Shown: positions 1 to 10,862 of the stretch, one piece after another
Layout of the letters: each line of letters starts with the position of its first letter
Position numbering within the stretch: the first letter of the stretch is position 1
Origin: Cervus elaphus
Lineage: Eukaryota; Chordata; Mammalia; Artiodactyla; Cervidae
Reading direction: 5' to 3'
Assembly (NCBI RefSeq): GCF_910594005.1
Contig: NC_057823.1
Span: 95,838,015 to 95,902,014 of the forward strand
DNA: 64,000 nucleotides
Program-made: the position numbers and the translations under genes
Notes under the pieces: generated by a model
Databases searched by the model: none
Told to the model about the DNA's origin: nothing
Seen by the model: only the letters and a program-made list of their open reading frames with translations

Positions 1-1080
1 ATATCACAAAAAAGAAAAATACAGGCCAATATCATTTATGAATATAGACACAAAAATTCTCAGCAAAACATTAGTCATCAGGATCCAAACATAATTAAAA
101 ACATCATACAGCATGATTAAATGGGATTCACCTAGGGATGCAAGAATTTTTCAATATCTCCAAATTAATCAATGAGACTCCACATCAACAAAATTAAAAA
201 TTAAAAATATATATATCTCAAAAGTTTTATAAAATTCAGCACCTAAATGTATGACAAAACCCACTGAAATGTTGTGAAGTAATTAGCCTCCAACTAATAA
301 AAAAATTAAAAAAAAAAAAATTCAGCACCTAACTTATGATAAAAACCATCCAGAAAGTGAACATATCTCAACATAACACAGGCCATCTATGACAAACCTA
401 CAACTGACATCATACTCAACAGTGAAAAGCTGAAAGCATTTCATCTAAGTTCAGAAACAAGACAAGGATGTCCATTCTTGCCACTTTTATTCAACATAGT
501 TTTGGAAGTCCTAGCTATAGCAATCAGAGAAGAAAAAGAAGTAAAGGGATTCCAGACTTGAAAAATAAGAAGTTACATAGTCGCTACTTGCTGATTACAT
601 GGTACTATATGTAGGAGGTCCTAAATATGCTACCTGAAAACTACTAGAACTCAATGAATTTGGTAAAGTTGCAGGTTACAAAATTAACACACAGAAATCT
701 GTTGCATCTCTATACTTAGTGTTAGTCAATGTAAAATCAGAAAGAAATTCAAGAAAGTATTCAACTTACCATCACATCAAAAAGATAAAATATATAGGAA
801 TAAACCTACCAAACCTGTACTCTGAAAATGATAAGATGCTAATGAAAGAAATCAAAGAAGGCACAAACAGATGGAAAGATATAGAATATCCTTGGATTGG
901 AAGAATCAAAATGATCAAAATCACTAAACTGCCTAAGGCAATCTACAGAGTCTACAAAATTCCTATCAAATGAACCATGACATTTTTCACAGGATTAGAA
1001 CAACAACAACAAAAAATCTCCGAATTTGTATGCGGACACAAAGGAGCAAACATAACCCTAAAGAAAGTCATCAAATCATA
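1..1080 (+). mobile_element. Old L1 fragment, ORF2 reverse-transcriptase region
   Basis: Sense-strand L1 ORF2 sequence that enters from the left window edge. It can be followed from just before the reverse transcriptase core (a decayed match to the stretch that starts the RT region in the young L1 at 13430) through the part that follows the catalytic core; the frame 719-973 still reads as this region (TNRWKDIEYPWIGRIKMIKITKLPKAIY). Many stops and frameshifts show it is old and inactive. A short L1 stub lies inside it at 247-316. It ends near 1080, where a second L1 starts again in the endonuclease region, so these are two separate insertions or a rearranged one. Confidence 0.85.
247..316 (+). 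mobile_element. Extremely 5'-truncated L1 stub with target-site duplication
   Basis: Only the last ~55 bases of the young ruminant L1 3'UTR plus an A-rich tail are present. The body matches the 3' end of the L1 at 15957-16020. It is flanked by a perfect 16-bp direct repeat, aaaattcagcacctaa, at 231-246 and 317-332, which marks a single target-primed insertion into the older L1. Confidence 0.9.
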
Positions 1081-1308
1081 AAAGAAGAGAACAAAAGAAC
1101 AAAGTAAGAAAAAAGGTCTACAAAAACAAATCCAAAACTATTAATGGCAATGAGAACATACATACTGATAATTACCTTCAATGTAAATGTATTACGTGCT
1201 CTGACCAAAATACATAGGCTGGCTGAATGGAAAGCAAGATTCAGATTTATGCTATTTATTAGAGGCTCAATTCAAATCTAGAGAGACAGACAGATTGAAA
1301 GTGAGGGG

Positions 1309-1509
1309 ATGAACATTGAAGACAAAGATGGACACTACATAGTGATCAAGGGATCAATCCAAGAAGATATAACAATTGTAAATATATATGCACTCAACAC
1401 AAGAGCACCTCAATATAAGGCAAATATTAATAGTAACACATTAATAGTGGGGGACTTTAACACACCGTTTATATCAATGGACAGTTTATCCACACAGAAA
1501 ATCAATTAG
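1309..1509 (+). pseudogene. L1 ORF2 endonuclease fragment
   Basis: A 66-codon open remnant of the L1 ORF2 endonuclease domain. It keeps the GHYIVIKGSIQED and IVGDFNTP blocks seen in the young L1 copies (GDFN carries the catalytic Asp and Asn). The first third of the domain and the terminal SDH motif are not in this open stretch. It cannot make a working enzyme. Confidence 0.8.
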
Positions 1510-1665
1510 CACAATTGGTCTTTAAATGACATGTTAGAATAGGTAAACTTAGTTGCTATCTATAGAACTTTCCAACCAAAAGCAGAATACATACTGTTTT
1601 CACATGCATATGAAACATTCTCCAAAATACATCACATGCTGGGCCACAAAACAGGCCTTGGTAAA

Positions 1666-2131
1666 TTTCAGTTCAGTTGCTCAGTTGTGTCCAACTCTGT
1701 GACCCCATGGACTGCAGCACGCCAGGCCTCCCTGTCCATCACCAACTCCCAGAGTTTACTCAAACTCATGTCCATCATGTTGGTGATGTCACCCAACCAT
1801 CTCATCCTCTGTCGTCCCCTTCTCCTGCCCTCAATCTTTCTCAGCATCAGGATCTTTTCCAATGAGTCAGTTCTTTGCATCAGGTGGCCAAAGTACTGGA
1901 GTTTCAGTTTCAACATCAGTCCTTCCAATGAATATTCAGGACTGATTTCCTTTAGGATGGACTGGTTGGATCTCTTTGCAGTCCAAGAGACTTTCAAGAG
2001 TCTTCTCCAACACCACAGTTCAAAAGCATCAGTCCTTTTGTGCTTAGCTTTCTTTATAGTCCAACTTTCACATCCATATATGACTACTGGAAAAACCATA
2101 GCTTTGACTAGACAGACCTTTGTTGGCAAAG
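1666..2131 (-). mobile_element. BovB LINE 3' fragment, antisense
   Basis: About 465 bp of BovB (RTE-clade LINE) 3' sequence in reverse orientation: its 3' end is at the left and the 5' truncation at the right. The minus-strand frame 1668-2129 stays open for 153 codons to what looks like the normal BovB stop, with the C-terminal blocks YGCESWTIKKA, LQYFGHLMQR and GRQRMRW. I see no clear target-site duplication. The L1 sequence on its two sides does not join: roughly 600 bp between the endonuclease end and the RT start are missing. Confidence 0.92.
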
Positions 2132-3037
2132 AACTGCTACAAGTAACTATTTGTCAAGTCAATAAAATGGACAAGCTAGAAGAAACAGAAAGATTCTTAG
2201 AAAGGTGCACTCTCCCAAGACTGAACCAGGAAGAAAGAGAAAATACAGAGAGACAACTCACCAGTACTAGAATTGAAACTGTGATTAAAAACCTCCCAAA
2301 AACAAAAATCCAGGACCTAATGGCTTTGCAGGTAAATTCTACCAAATACTTAGAGAAGAGTTAACACTTATCCTTCTGAAACTGTTCTAAAAATCTGCAG
2401 AGGAATGAACACTTTCAAATTCATTGTATGAGTCCTATATCACCCTGATATCAAAACCAGACACACACATACACACAAATTGTAGGCTAATATCACTGAT
2501 GAACACTGATGCAAAAATCCTCAACTAAATAATAGGAAACTGAATACAACAATACATTTAAAGGATCACACACCATGGTCAGCTGGAACTTATTCCAGGG
2601 ATGCAAGGATTTTTCAATATCCAAAAATTGATCTGTGTGATACAGCACATTAAGAAAGAATGGAAAGGCCATGATCATCTCAATAGATGCAGAAAAAGCT
2701 TCTGATAAAATTTAGCACTCATTTATGATAATAATAATTTTAAAAAAACCTCTCCAGAAAGTGGGCATAGAAGAAACCTACCTCAATATAGTAAAGGGCA
2801 TATATTATAAGCTTACAGCTAACATCATACTCAACAGTGGAAAGCTGAAAGCATTTCCTCTAAGATAAAGCATAAGACAAGAATGTTCACTCTTGCCACC
2901 TTCACTTAACAAAATTTTGGAAGCCCTAGCCATGGAAATCAGAGAAGAAAAATAAATAAATGGAATTCAAATTGAAAAAGAAATACAACTGTTACTGTTT
3001 ACAGATGATACAATACTATACATAGAAAATCCTGAAG

Positions 3038-3352
3038 ATGCTACCAGAAAACTACTCGAGCTCATCAATGAATTTGGTAAAGTTGCAGGATGCAAAACTA
3101 ATAACACAAAACTCTGCTGTGTTTATTAACAAACAAGATTCTGGATTTCTATGCACTAACAATGAAGTATCTAAAAGGGAAATTAAGGAAACAATATCAT
3201 TTACCATTGCATCAAAAGGAATAAAATACCTAGGAATAAACCCATGTAAGGAGGCAAAAGATCTGTACTCAGAAAACTATAAAGTGCTGATGAAAGAAAT
3301 CAAAGATGAAACAGATGGAAAGATATACCATGTTTTTAGATTGGAGGAATAA
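3038..3352 (+). pseudogene. L1 ORF2 post-RT fragment
   Basis: Open 104-codon remnant of the older L1 ORF2. It lies just downstream of the FADD-type catalytic box (decayed, around 3000-3012) and continues into the block that contains KYLGINPCKEAKDLYSENYK in this copy. It aligns in order with the young L1 at 13985-14270. Frames before and after it are broken. Confidence 0.75.
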
Positions 3353-3605
3353 ATAGTCTCAAAATGACTATACTACCCAAAGCAATCTATAGATTTAATG
3401 CAAGCCCTATCAAGTTACCAATGGCATCTTTCACAGAACTAGAACAAAAAAAATTTTTTTCTATTTGTATGGAAACACAAAAGACCCCAAATAGCCAAAG
3501 CAAACTCGAGAGAAAATAAAAAAAATCAAACAAAAAAGGGTGCTGGAGGAATCATACTCCCTAACTTCACAGTACAGCACAAAGGTAGAGTCATTAACAC
3601 AGCAT

Positions 3606-3873
3606 GCTGCTGCTAAGTCGCTTCAGTCGTGTCCAATTCTGTTCGACCCCATAGATGGCAGCCCACCAGGCTCTGCCATCCCTGGGATTCTCCAGACAAG
3701 AACACTGGAGTGGGCTGCCGTTTCCTTCTCCAATGCATGAAAGTGAAAGTGAAAGTAGAGTCGCTCACTGACTGACTCTTCACGACCCCATGGACTCAGC
3801 CTACCAGGCTCCTCTGCCCATGGGATTTTCCAGGCAAGAGTACTGGAGTGGGCTGCCATTGTCTTCTCCCGAA
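3606..3873 (-). mobile_element. Bov-A2 SINE (dimeric), antisense
   Basis: A two-unit Bov-A2 SINE in reverse orientation, starting with the (tgc)n-derived tail and ending with the head of the second unit. Both monomers are present, joined by the A/G-rich linker near 3735-3760. A short 7-bp direct repeat, acagcat, flanks it (3599-3605 and 3874-3880). It sits in the old L1 ORF2. Confidence 0.93.
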
Positions 3874-4902
3874 ACAGCATAGTAGTGCCACAAAAACAGA
3901 AATATACACCAATGGGACACGACAGAAAGCCCTGAAATATCCTCGTGAACCTATGATCAATTAACCTACAACAGAGGAGGCAAGGATACACAATGCAGAG
4001 AAGACAGTCTCTTCAATAAGAGGTGCTGGGAAAACTGGACATGTGAAAGAGTGAAACTAGCATGTTCTGTAACACCATACCCAAAAATAAGCTCAAAATG
4101 AATTAATTACCTAAATATAAGACCCAATATTATAAACCACCTAGAGAAAAACATAAGCAGGACACTCTTTGACATAAATCACAGCAATATCTTTTTTGAT
4201 CTGTCTCTCACAGTGGTGAAAATAAAAGCACAAATAAACAAACAGGACCTAATTAAACTTAAAAGCATTTTCACAGCAAAAGAAACCATACATAAAGAGA
4301 TAACCTATAGAATAGTAAGAAGTATTTGTAAACAATGTGACTGAAAACCAATTAATATTCAAAATATACAAATAACACATACAGTGTGATATCAAAAAAC
4401 AAGCAAGCAAACCAAACAAAAAATAAGCAACTCTAAATAGATATTTCTCCAAACAAGACATACATGTCTTCTTCTCCAAAGAAGACATCTAAAGATGATC
4501 AAAAGGCACATGAAAAGATGTTCAACATTGCTAATTATTAGAGAAATGCAAATCAAAACTACAATGAGGTATCACTTTACACTATTCAGGACAGCCATCA
4601 TCAAAAAGTCTACAAATAATAAATGCTAGAGATGGTGTGGAGAAAAGGGAACCCTCCTACATTATTGGTGAAAATGTAAATTGCTTTAACCACTGTGAAG
4701 TATAGTATGGAGGTTCCTTAAACAACTAAAAATAGAGCTACCATGTAATTCTGCAGTCCCACTCCTGGGCATATACACAGAGAAAACCATCACTCAAAGA
4801 GATGCATGCATCCCAATGTTCATTGCAGCACTATTTACAATAGCCAAGACATGAAGCAACCTAAATATCCATCGATAGATAAATGGTTAAAGAAGATGTG
4901 AT

Positions 4903-4924
4903 ACATACATACATACACACACCA
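4903..4924 (+). repeat. Short (CATA)n/(CA)n microsatellite
   Basis: A tetranucleotide run of about four units followed by CA dinucleotides, inside the old L1 C-terminal region. Confidence 0.8.
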
Positions 4925-5399
4925 ATGGAATACTAATCAGCCATAGAAAAAGAATGAAATAATGCCATTTATAGCAACATGGATGGAGCTAGAGCTTATC
5001 ATACTAAGTCAGACAAAGAAAGATAAATGCCATATTATATCACTTACATGTGCAGTCCAAAAAGAAAATGATACAAATGAACTTATTTGCAAAATAGAAC
5101 CAGATCCACAGACAAAGAAAACAAAATTATTGCTTCCAAAGGGGAAAATGGTGGGGGGGGAGATAAATAAGGAATTTGGAAGTAACATAAAAACACAAAT
5201 ATGTGTAAAATAAACAAGGACCTACTGTATACCTCAGGAACCATACTCAATATTTTATAATAACCTATATTGGAAAAGAATCTTTAGAAGTATATATATA
5301 CATATATATAACTGAATCATTTTGCTATACAGTTGAAATTAACACATTTTAAATCAACTATACTTCAATTAAAAATAAATTAATTTTTAAAAAGAGTTG

Positions 5400-5589
5400 C
5401 TTTCAATTGTTAGTACCATAGGATTTGGGGCTCCTTAGTAACTCGACTACATCCATAATTACAGTGGGATTTCATGGAAGAAAAATGATTTGATTAGCTC
5501 ACTGTTACAAGAGTCTCCTTCTACACATTAATTTTCTTTTTTGTAAAGATGTGTGTGTGTAGTTTGACAAACAAGCTAAACTCCTGGGT
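5400..5589. other. Unassigned
   Basis: No gene or repeat recognised apart from a short (TG)n run near 5550. Confidence 0.4.
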
Positions 5590-5760
5590 TTGCGGTTTAA
5601 CAGACTGGGTTTCTACTCCAGCACTGCCAGTTTCTATCTGTGAGAGGTCCTTACCCTTTCAAGCCTGGGTTTTTTCATCTGTAAAACAGAAATAATAACC
5701 CCAATCATAAAGAATGCTGTGCATAGCAGGTACATCATTAATATTGATTCTTTCTTTCAT
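5590..5760 (+). mobile_element. MIR SINE fragment
   Basis: Decayed MIR in sense orientation: the core with a question-mark-like succession of 'ggtttctactccagcactgcc', a 'gtgagaggtccttaccctt' block and the diagnostic 'catctgtaaaacagaaataataa' stretch. The ends are approximate. Confidence 0.75.
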
Positions 5761-6249
5761 TTTAACACAGTTATCAGGCCATGTCCAATTTAAAGAATTT
5801 AATTTAGTTGCTAAATTGTTGTGTGGTAAGAGGCATCCTGAGTTTGATGAGTATAAACTTCCAATGAGACAGAATTTTCACGTTTTGCCTGGTACACAGC
5901 AAAATGAATTACTTGAAGAAGGATAAAGATAGATTTAGGAACATAATCAAAATGAAATAAATGAAAATCAGTGGCTGCAATTTGCTGATATTCTTCTGTA
6001 AAGAACATTGGGAACAGACCTGGGCATGTGATCCTTGAAAGTGTTTGATGCTGTGTGAAGAAATAATTTTGCGGTTTCACTGTCATTACTGAATGATTGC
6101 TGCATTGTGCTTAACCCAAACTGTTTGTCATCTAATGAAGATTCATTTCTAATGTTTTGTTAAGATACAAATATTATTCATGCAAAGAGACATGAGATAA
6201 TAATTCCCTAGTAACATGCAGTTTTTCAGATCAACTGAATCAAACTGAT
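5760..6249. other. Unassigned AT-rich stretch
   Basis: No element or exon recognised. Short open frames on both strands here (for example 5714-5926 plus and 5811-6086 minus) overlap one another and resemble nothing I know, so I treat them as chance. Confidence 0.4.
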
Positions 6250-6500
6250 TGAAGGACGTTTATTTTGTTTATTTTTATTGATATACAGTTGATTTACAAT
6301 GTTGTATTAGGTTCAGATGTACAGGACAATGATTCAGCTTTCAAATTTTTTTCCATTATAGGTTATTACAAGATATTGAAAATAGTTTCTTATGATATAT
6401 AATGGGTCCTTGTTTATCTATTTTATATATAACAGTGCATATCTGTTAATCTCAAATTCCTAATTTATCCCTCCCCCTCCAACTTTTAATTTTACGTTTT
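6250..6500 (-). mobile_element. Old L1 3' end, antisense
   Basis: Reverse-complement L1 3'UTR: the block with 'gatatacagttgatttaca' followed by the 'tcagatgtacaggacaatg' region corresponds to the end of an older artiodactyl L1, as also seen in sense at 5280-5380. About 250 bp, 5' truncated. Confidence 0.75.
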
Positions 6501-7923
6501 AAAGAAGCACTCCCACATGATTCTTATGCATACAGCTAATTTGGAACCACTAGAATAGTAATTGCTGTATGTTGAACACTTGCAGATCTTAAGAAATACT
6601 GTGAAGCTGTTAGGAGTACACAGGTGGTTGAGAAGTTTGCTCTGATACCAGTGAAAAAGGTAACACCATGACACTGTCTGTGGCTTGAGGTAATATTATA
6701 GCATTGCCAGTTGAGAAGAGTATAACCTGTTTGTTGACTATCCCAGAAGGCTCAAAGGTAACTGGAACTGCCGAGTGGGTTACGACAAAAGCTGCTCTGG
6801 AACTGCTCTGGGGCTTGTTGAGTGATTCTTGCTACATCAAGCGTCCTCAGGGACTTACCATGTTCCCTGAGGACACCGAGGTCAGGACATTTCCCTCATT
6901 TAATGGTATGAATCACTAGAAGGATCTTGAAAAACACAAATGAAAGCCAGATAGAAGCTCAGGTGCTGGTCTCAAATATTAATCCTGTGGTCAGAAATCT
7001 CTACCAAACAATTTAACAGTAAAATGCATGAAATCATGTTTAAAAAAAAAAAAGATGCTTTAAAAATTTTATTGCTGATTATTATTTGGTATCTTTATGT
7101 ACATGATTTTAAAGTCAAAGTTTATAGTGTGCCCTTTTCCTGTGTAACCATGTTTTAAACTGCATGATGACAGCTACATTCAGTTATAGAAATGTAAATA
7201 AATCATCTGAAGCCAGCAGAAGCAGTAAGGGGCCAGGCCCATCCTCCTTGTTAGTTACCATAAACCTCATTACCTAGGTCATTAGCCAGGTCAGGGTCTT
7301 CAACAGGAGTAATCAGGCCTCTGGGAACACAGGACTAGCCAAGGGATACCCAGGCAAACAGGTGGCTCTCAGGGGATCAGTTTCCAGAACCCCAACTTCA
7401 CACATTATCCAAGCGCCTCCTGAGGTTTAGAAGTCATATAAGATCTTCTTTCCACCTTTGCTTTATTTTACAAAGAAAAGCCAACCTCTCCCCATGGCTA
7501 ATCTTACTATGATGCAATCCCTAGGTTGAGAAAACCTCCATGATGCAAATAAAGAAAATGAAATATTCTTGTTGATGTTGAGAAAATGAATGCCTCTAAT
7601 GACTGGGTAATAAATCCATTTTCATTTCTAAATGATTTCAAAGTCTGGTTTCAACAAAATTAAAGGAATACATAGCTAATTAGAAACAGTTCTTAATGAT
7701 AGTTTGAGGTGTGATTTTGGGTATGTAAGTGGAGAAGAGTTCAAAGAATTGAGTGACGCCGTCAGAATAAAATTCATTACATTCTCAACTAACTTACGTG
7801 AACAAAGCTCTTCAGCAGTTATACAATAACAATTTAAAATAGAAATAAAATTGACACTGAATTTGGCCTGTTTCTAGCAAAAAAAGAGTCATACACAAAT
7901 GCATTGATTGAAAAGTAAGACTC
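6500..7923. other. Unassigned interval before L1 copy 1
   Basis: I recognise no gene. A 71-codon open frame at 6704-6919 (MPVEKSITCLLTIPEG...) matches nothing I can name and lacks exon signals I would trust. The 7200-7560 part is moderately GC-rich, ends near an AATAAA-like hexamer at 7546, and could be a diverged LTR, but I cannot place it in a family. The last ~350 bp before the L1 look like ordinary AT-rich intergenic DNA. Confidence 0.35.
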
Positions 7924-9040
7924 GAGGAGGAGCCAAGATGGCAGAGGAATAGGACGGGGAGACCACATTCTCTCCTGCAAATTCATCAAAAGAATAATTG
8001 AACGCAGAGCAAACTTCACAAAACAACTTCTGATCGCTAGCTGAGGTCATCAGGCACCCAAAAAAGCAACCCATTGTCTTCGAAAGGAGGTATGACAAAA
8101 TATAAAAGATAAAAAGAGAGACAAAAGAGCTAAGGACTGAGATCTGTCCCGGGAAGGGAGTCTTAATAGAGGAAGTTTCCAAACACCAGGAAACCCTCGC
8201 ACTGGCGAGTCTGGGGGAAGTTTTTGAATCTCGGAGGGCAACCTGACTGGGAGGGGAACAATAAATAAAACCCACAGATTATGTGCCTAAAAGCAACTCC
8301 CAGCAGAAAAGTACCCCAGACACCGGCACCCGCCACCAGCAAGTCGGGGCAGAATGGAGAGGAGCGGGTGGCATTGCTTAGGGTAAGGACCGGGCCTGAG
8401 TGCCCTGAGGACAATCGGAGGGAGCTTTTGTGAGTTACCAACTTAAACTGTGGGATAGCAAGAGAGAGAGAGAAAATTAACCGGCCCGAACACACTGCCG
8501 GCCGTCCACAGAACAAAGGGACCGAGAAAGTCCAGAGAAGAGCTCGCAGGCTGCGGACCGGCCCAGCCCCGCCGGAGGCAGGAGGCAGGGAGGAGGGGAA
8601 GGGGGCAGGCTCGGCCCCAAGGACCGCATCCCCTACCACACTGCAAACAGGCCTCCACTTTCGAAACAAAGACCTCCTGAGATTGTGGATGGTCGACATC
8701 CGCTGGGAGGGTCGCGGCGAGACACAGGGCCAGGCACCCGACTGGTGCGGCCGGGGACTGGGGCTGGGGCTGGGGACGCGGAGGGCAAAAGGCGCGCACT
8801 CACCTGACTGACACGGGCGGAAACTGAGACTGGGATTGCGCAGGGAAGAAGGCGCACCGCACCCAGGGAAAGTGCGCCGGTCAAGCTTCTGGCTGCCTGC
8901 ACCGCTCCGACAGGGAAGGCACAAAACGCAGGCGCAGCCAAGTCCGCGCTTTTGTGGAACACCCGAGGGCAGGAACCGCGCGCAGCGCAGGGCACGCTCC
9001 ATATAGAGCAGCCGGGAGCCTGAGCAGCGTAGAGGGGGGA

Positions 9041-9166
9041 GCAGCGCCAGCCCCTCCCCGCAGTGCCAGCCTCTCCCCGCAGCGCCAGCCCGTCCCCGCG
9101 GCGCAAGCCCCTCCCCGCAGCGCCAGCCCCTCCCCGCAGCGCCAGCCCCTCCCCGCAGCGCGACGG
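9041..9166 (+). repeat. 19-bp GC-rich tandem repeat in L1 5'UTR
   Basis: Six full units of 19 bp (unit gcagcgccagcccctcccc) at 9041-9059, 9060-9078, 9079-9097, 9098-9116, 9117-9135 and 9136-9154, followed by a partial seventh. Units 1, 5 and 6 are identical; the others differ by one or two bases. L1 copy 2 has no array at the matching place (about 33655-33715), so this is a local expansion. Confidence 0.97.
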
Positions 9167-9426
9167 AACTAGCAACCTGAACAAGAGACCACCTCCGCCC
9201 GCCTGTGTCAGGGCGGAAATGAGGCACTGAAGAGCCCAGCAAACGGAAGCCAAATAAACAAAGGGAACCGCTTCAGAAGGGACTGTTGCAACAGATTAAA
9301 ACCCCTGTAGAAAACACCGACTACACAAGAACGGGCCTGTAGATATCGAGAAGTGTAAGCTGGAACGAGGAGCTATCTGAAACTGAACTGAACCCACACT
9401 GACCTCAACAGCTCCAGACAAATTCC

Positions 9427-9625
9427 TAGATATATTTTTATATATTTTATATATATATATAAAAAATATATATTATATATATAATAATATATTTATATAT
9501 ATTTTTACATATTATATATTATATTTATATATTGCATGTATTATATATTTATATATATATTATATATTGGTATATATATTTTATATATTTATATATTTTA
9601 TATATATTTATTTATATTTTCTTTT
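9427..9625. repeat. TA-rich satellite tract inside L1 5'UTR
   Basis: Almost pure A/T sequence of TATATA/TTTATA type over about 190 bp, followed by T-rich low-complexity sequence. Copy 2 goes from the same left flank (the 'gatatatttttat' block) directly into T-rich sequence near 33985, so the array expanded in copy 1 only. Confidence 0.95.
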
Positions 9626-10862
9626 TTCTTTTTTCTCTTTTATTTTCCTTTAAAATTCCCTATTACTCCCTCATTACTCTTTAACTTTCATTTTCATAGA
9701 TTTTTATGATTTTTTTAATTAGGAAAAAAATTTTTTTTTTCTCTTCTATTTTCTATTTTTCTTTTTCTCTTATTTCCTTTTAAAGTCCTCTATTACTCGT
9801 GTACTACTCCTTAATTTTCATTTTCATTACACTATAACCTTACAAAAAAAAAAAAGAGAAGCCCTATTTTTAAACCGAACTTCATATATATTTCTAAAAT
9901 CTTGTGTGTGTGTGTGTTTTGGTTTTTGTTTTTAATGTTGTATTTTCAAGAGTCTAACCTCTACTCTAGATTTTTAATCTTTGTTTTTCAGTATACGATA
10001 TAAATTGTGGACATTTAAGAATCCAATATTCAGTTCACATTTTTATTCAGCAATGTGTTGATTACTCTCTCCCAATCTTGACTCTCTGTTTTCTACCTCA
10101 GAACACCTCTATTTCCTCCTTTCCCCTTCTCTTCCCAATCCAATTTTGTGATCTTTGTGGGTGTCTGGGCTACGGAGAGCACTCTGGGAACAGACAACTG
10201 CATAGATCTCTCTCTCTCCTCTTGAGTCCCACTTTTTCTACTCCTGCTCATCTCTATCTCCCTCCTCCCTCTCCTCTTATTCATTTAATTCTGTGAACCT
10301 CTCTGGGTGTCCCTCACCGGGGAGAATCTTTTCACCATTAACCTAGAAGTTTTATTATCAGTGCTGTATAGTTGGAGAAGTCTTGAGACCACTGGAAGAA
10401 TAAAACTGAAATCCAGAGGCAGGAGACTTAAGCCCAAAACCTGAGAACACCAGAAAACTCCTGACTACATGGAACTTGAAGTAATAAGAGATTGTCCAAA
10501 AGCCTCCATACCTACACTGAAACCAACCACCACCCAAGAGCCAATAAGTTTTAGAGCAGGACATACCATGCAAATTCTCCAGCAACGCAGGAACATAGCC
10601 CTGAACGTCAACATACAGGCTGCCCAAGGTCACACCTAACACATAGACCCATCTCAAAACTCATTACTGGGCACTCCATTGCACTCCAGAGAGAAAAAAT
10701 CTAGTTCCACGTGCCAGAACACTGACGCAAGCTTCCCTAACCAGGAAACCTTGACAAGCCAATCGTCCAACCCCACCCACTGGGTAAAACCTCCACAATA
10801 AAAAGGAACCACAGACCACCAGGATAAAGAAAACCCACTCCAGACACAGCAATCTATACAAG

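Larger units (their letters stand above)
1085..5390 (+). mobile_element. Old L1, ORF2 to 3' end, interrupted
   Basis: A second old L1 in sense orientation. It runs from the start of ORF2 (endonuclease) through reverse transcriptase and the C-terminal region to the 3'UTR, ending in A-rich sequence near 5390. Surviving open fragments are 1309-1509 (endonuclease, with the GDFN motif) and 3038-3352 (the region after the RT core). It is broken by a BovB piece (about 1666-2131) that replaces roughly 600 bp of L1, and by a Bov-A2 SINE (3606-3873). Its 3' part resembles an older artiodactyl L1 subfamily rather than the young copies at 7924 and 32472. Confidence 0.88.
7924..10862 (+). promoter_or_regulatory. 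L1 copy 1 5'UTR / internal promoter region
   Basis: Starts at the L1 5' end and runs to the ORF1 start codon. The region 8300-9200 is GC- and CpG-rich, which is expected for an L1 internal promoter; the following 9430-9850 part is AT-rich, and 10100-10860 is mixed. Two long antisense open frames cross the CpG-rich part (see findings). Promoter activity is inferred from the L1 family and is not visible directly. Confidence 0.75.

Noticed and set aside
6704..6919. Possible exon or pseudogene frame MPVEKSITCLLTIPEG...
   Set aside because: No family recognised, no flanking splice signals I trust and no neighbouring open frames; left as unassigned sequence.
9041..9166. CRISPR-like array
   Set aside because: The 19-bp units are directly adjacent without spacers, and the context is a mammalian L1 5'UTR.
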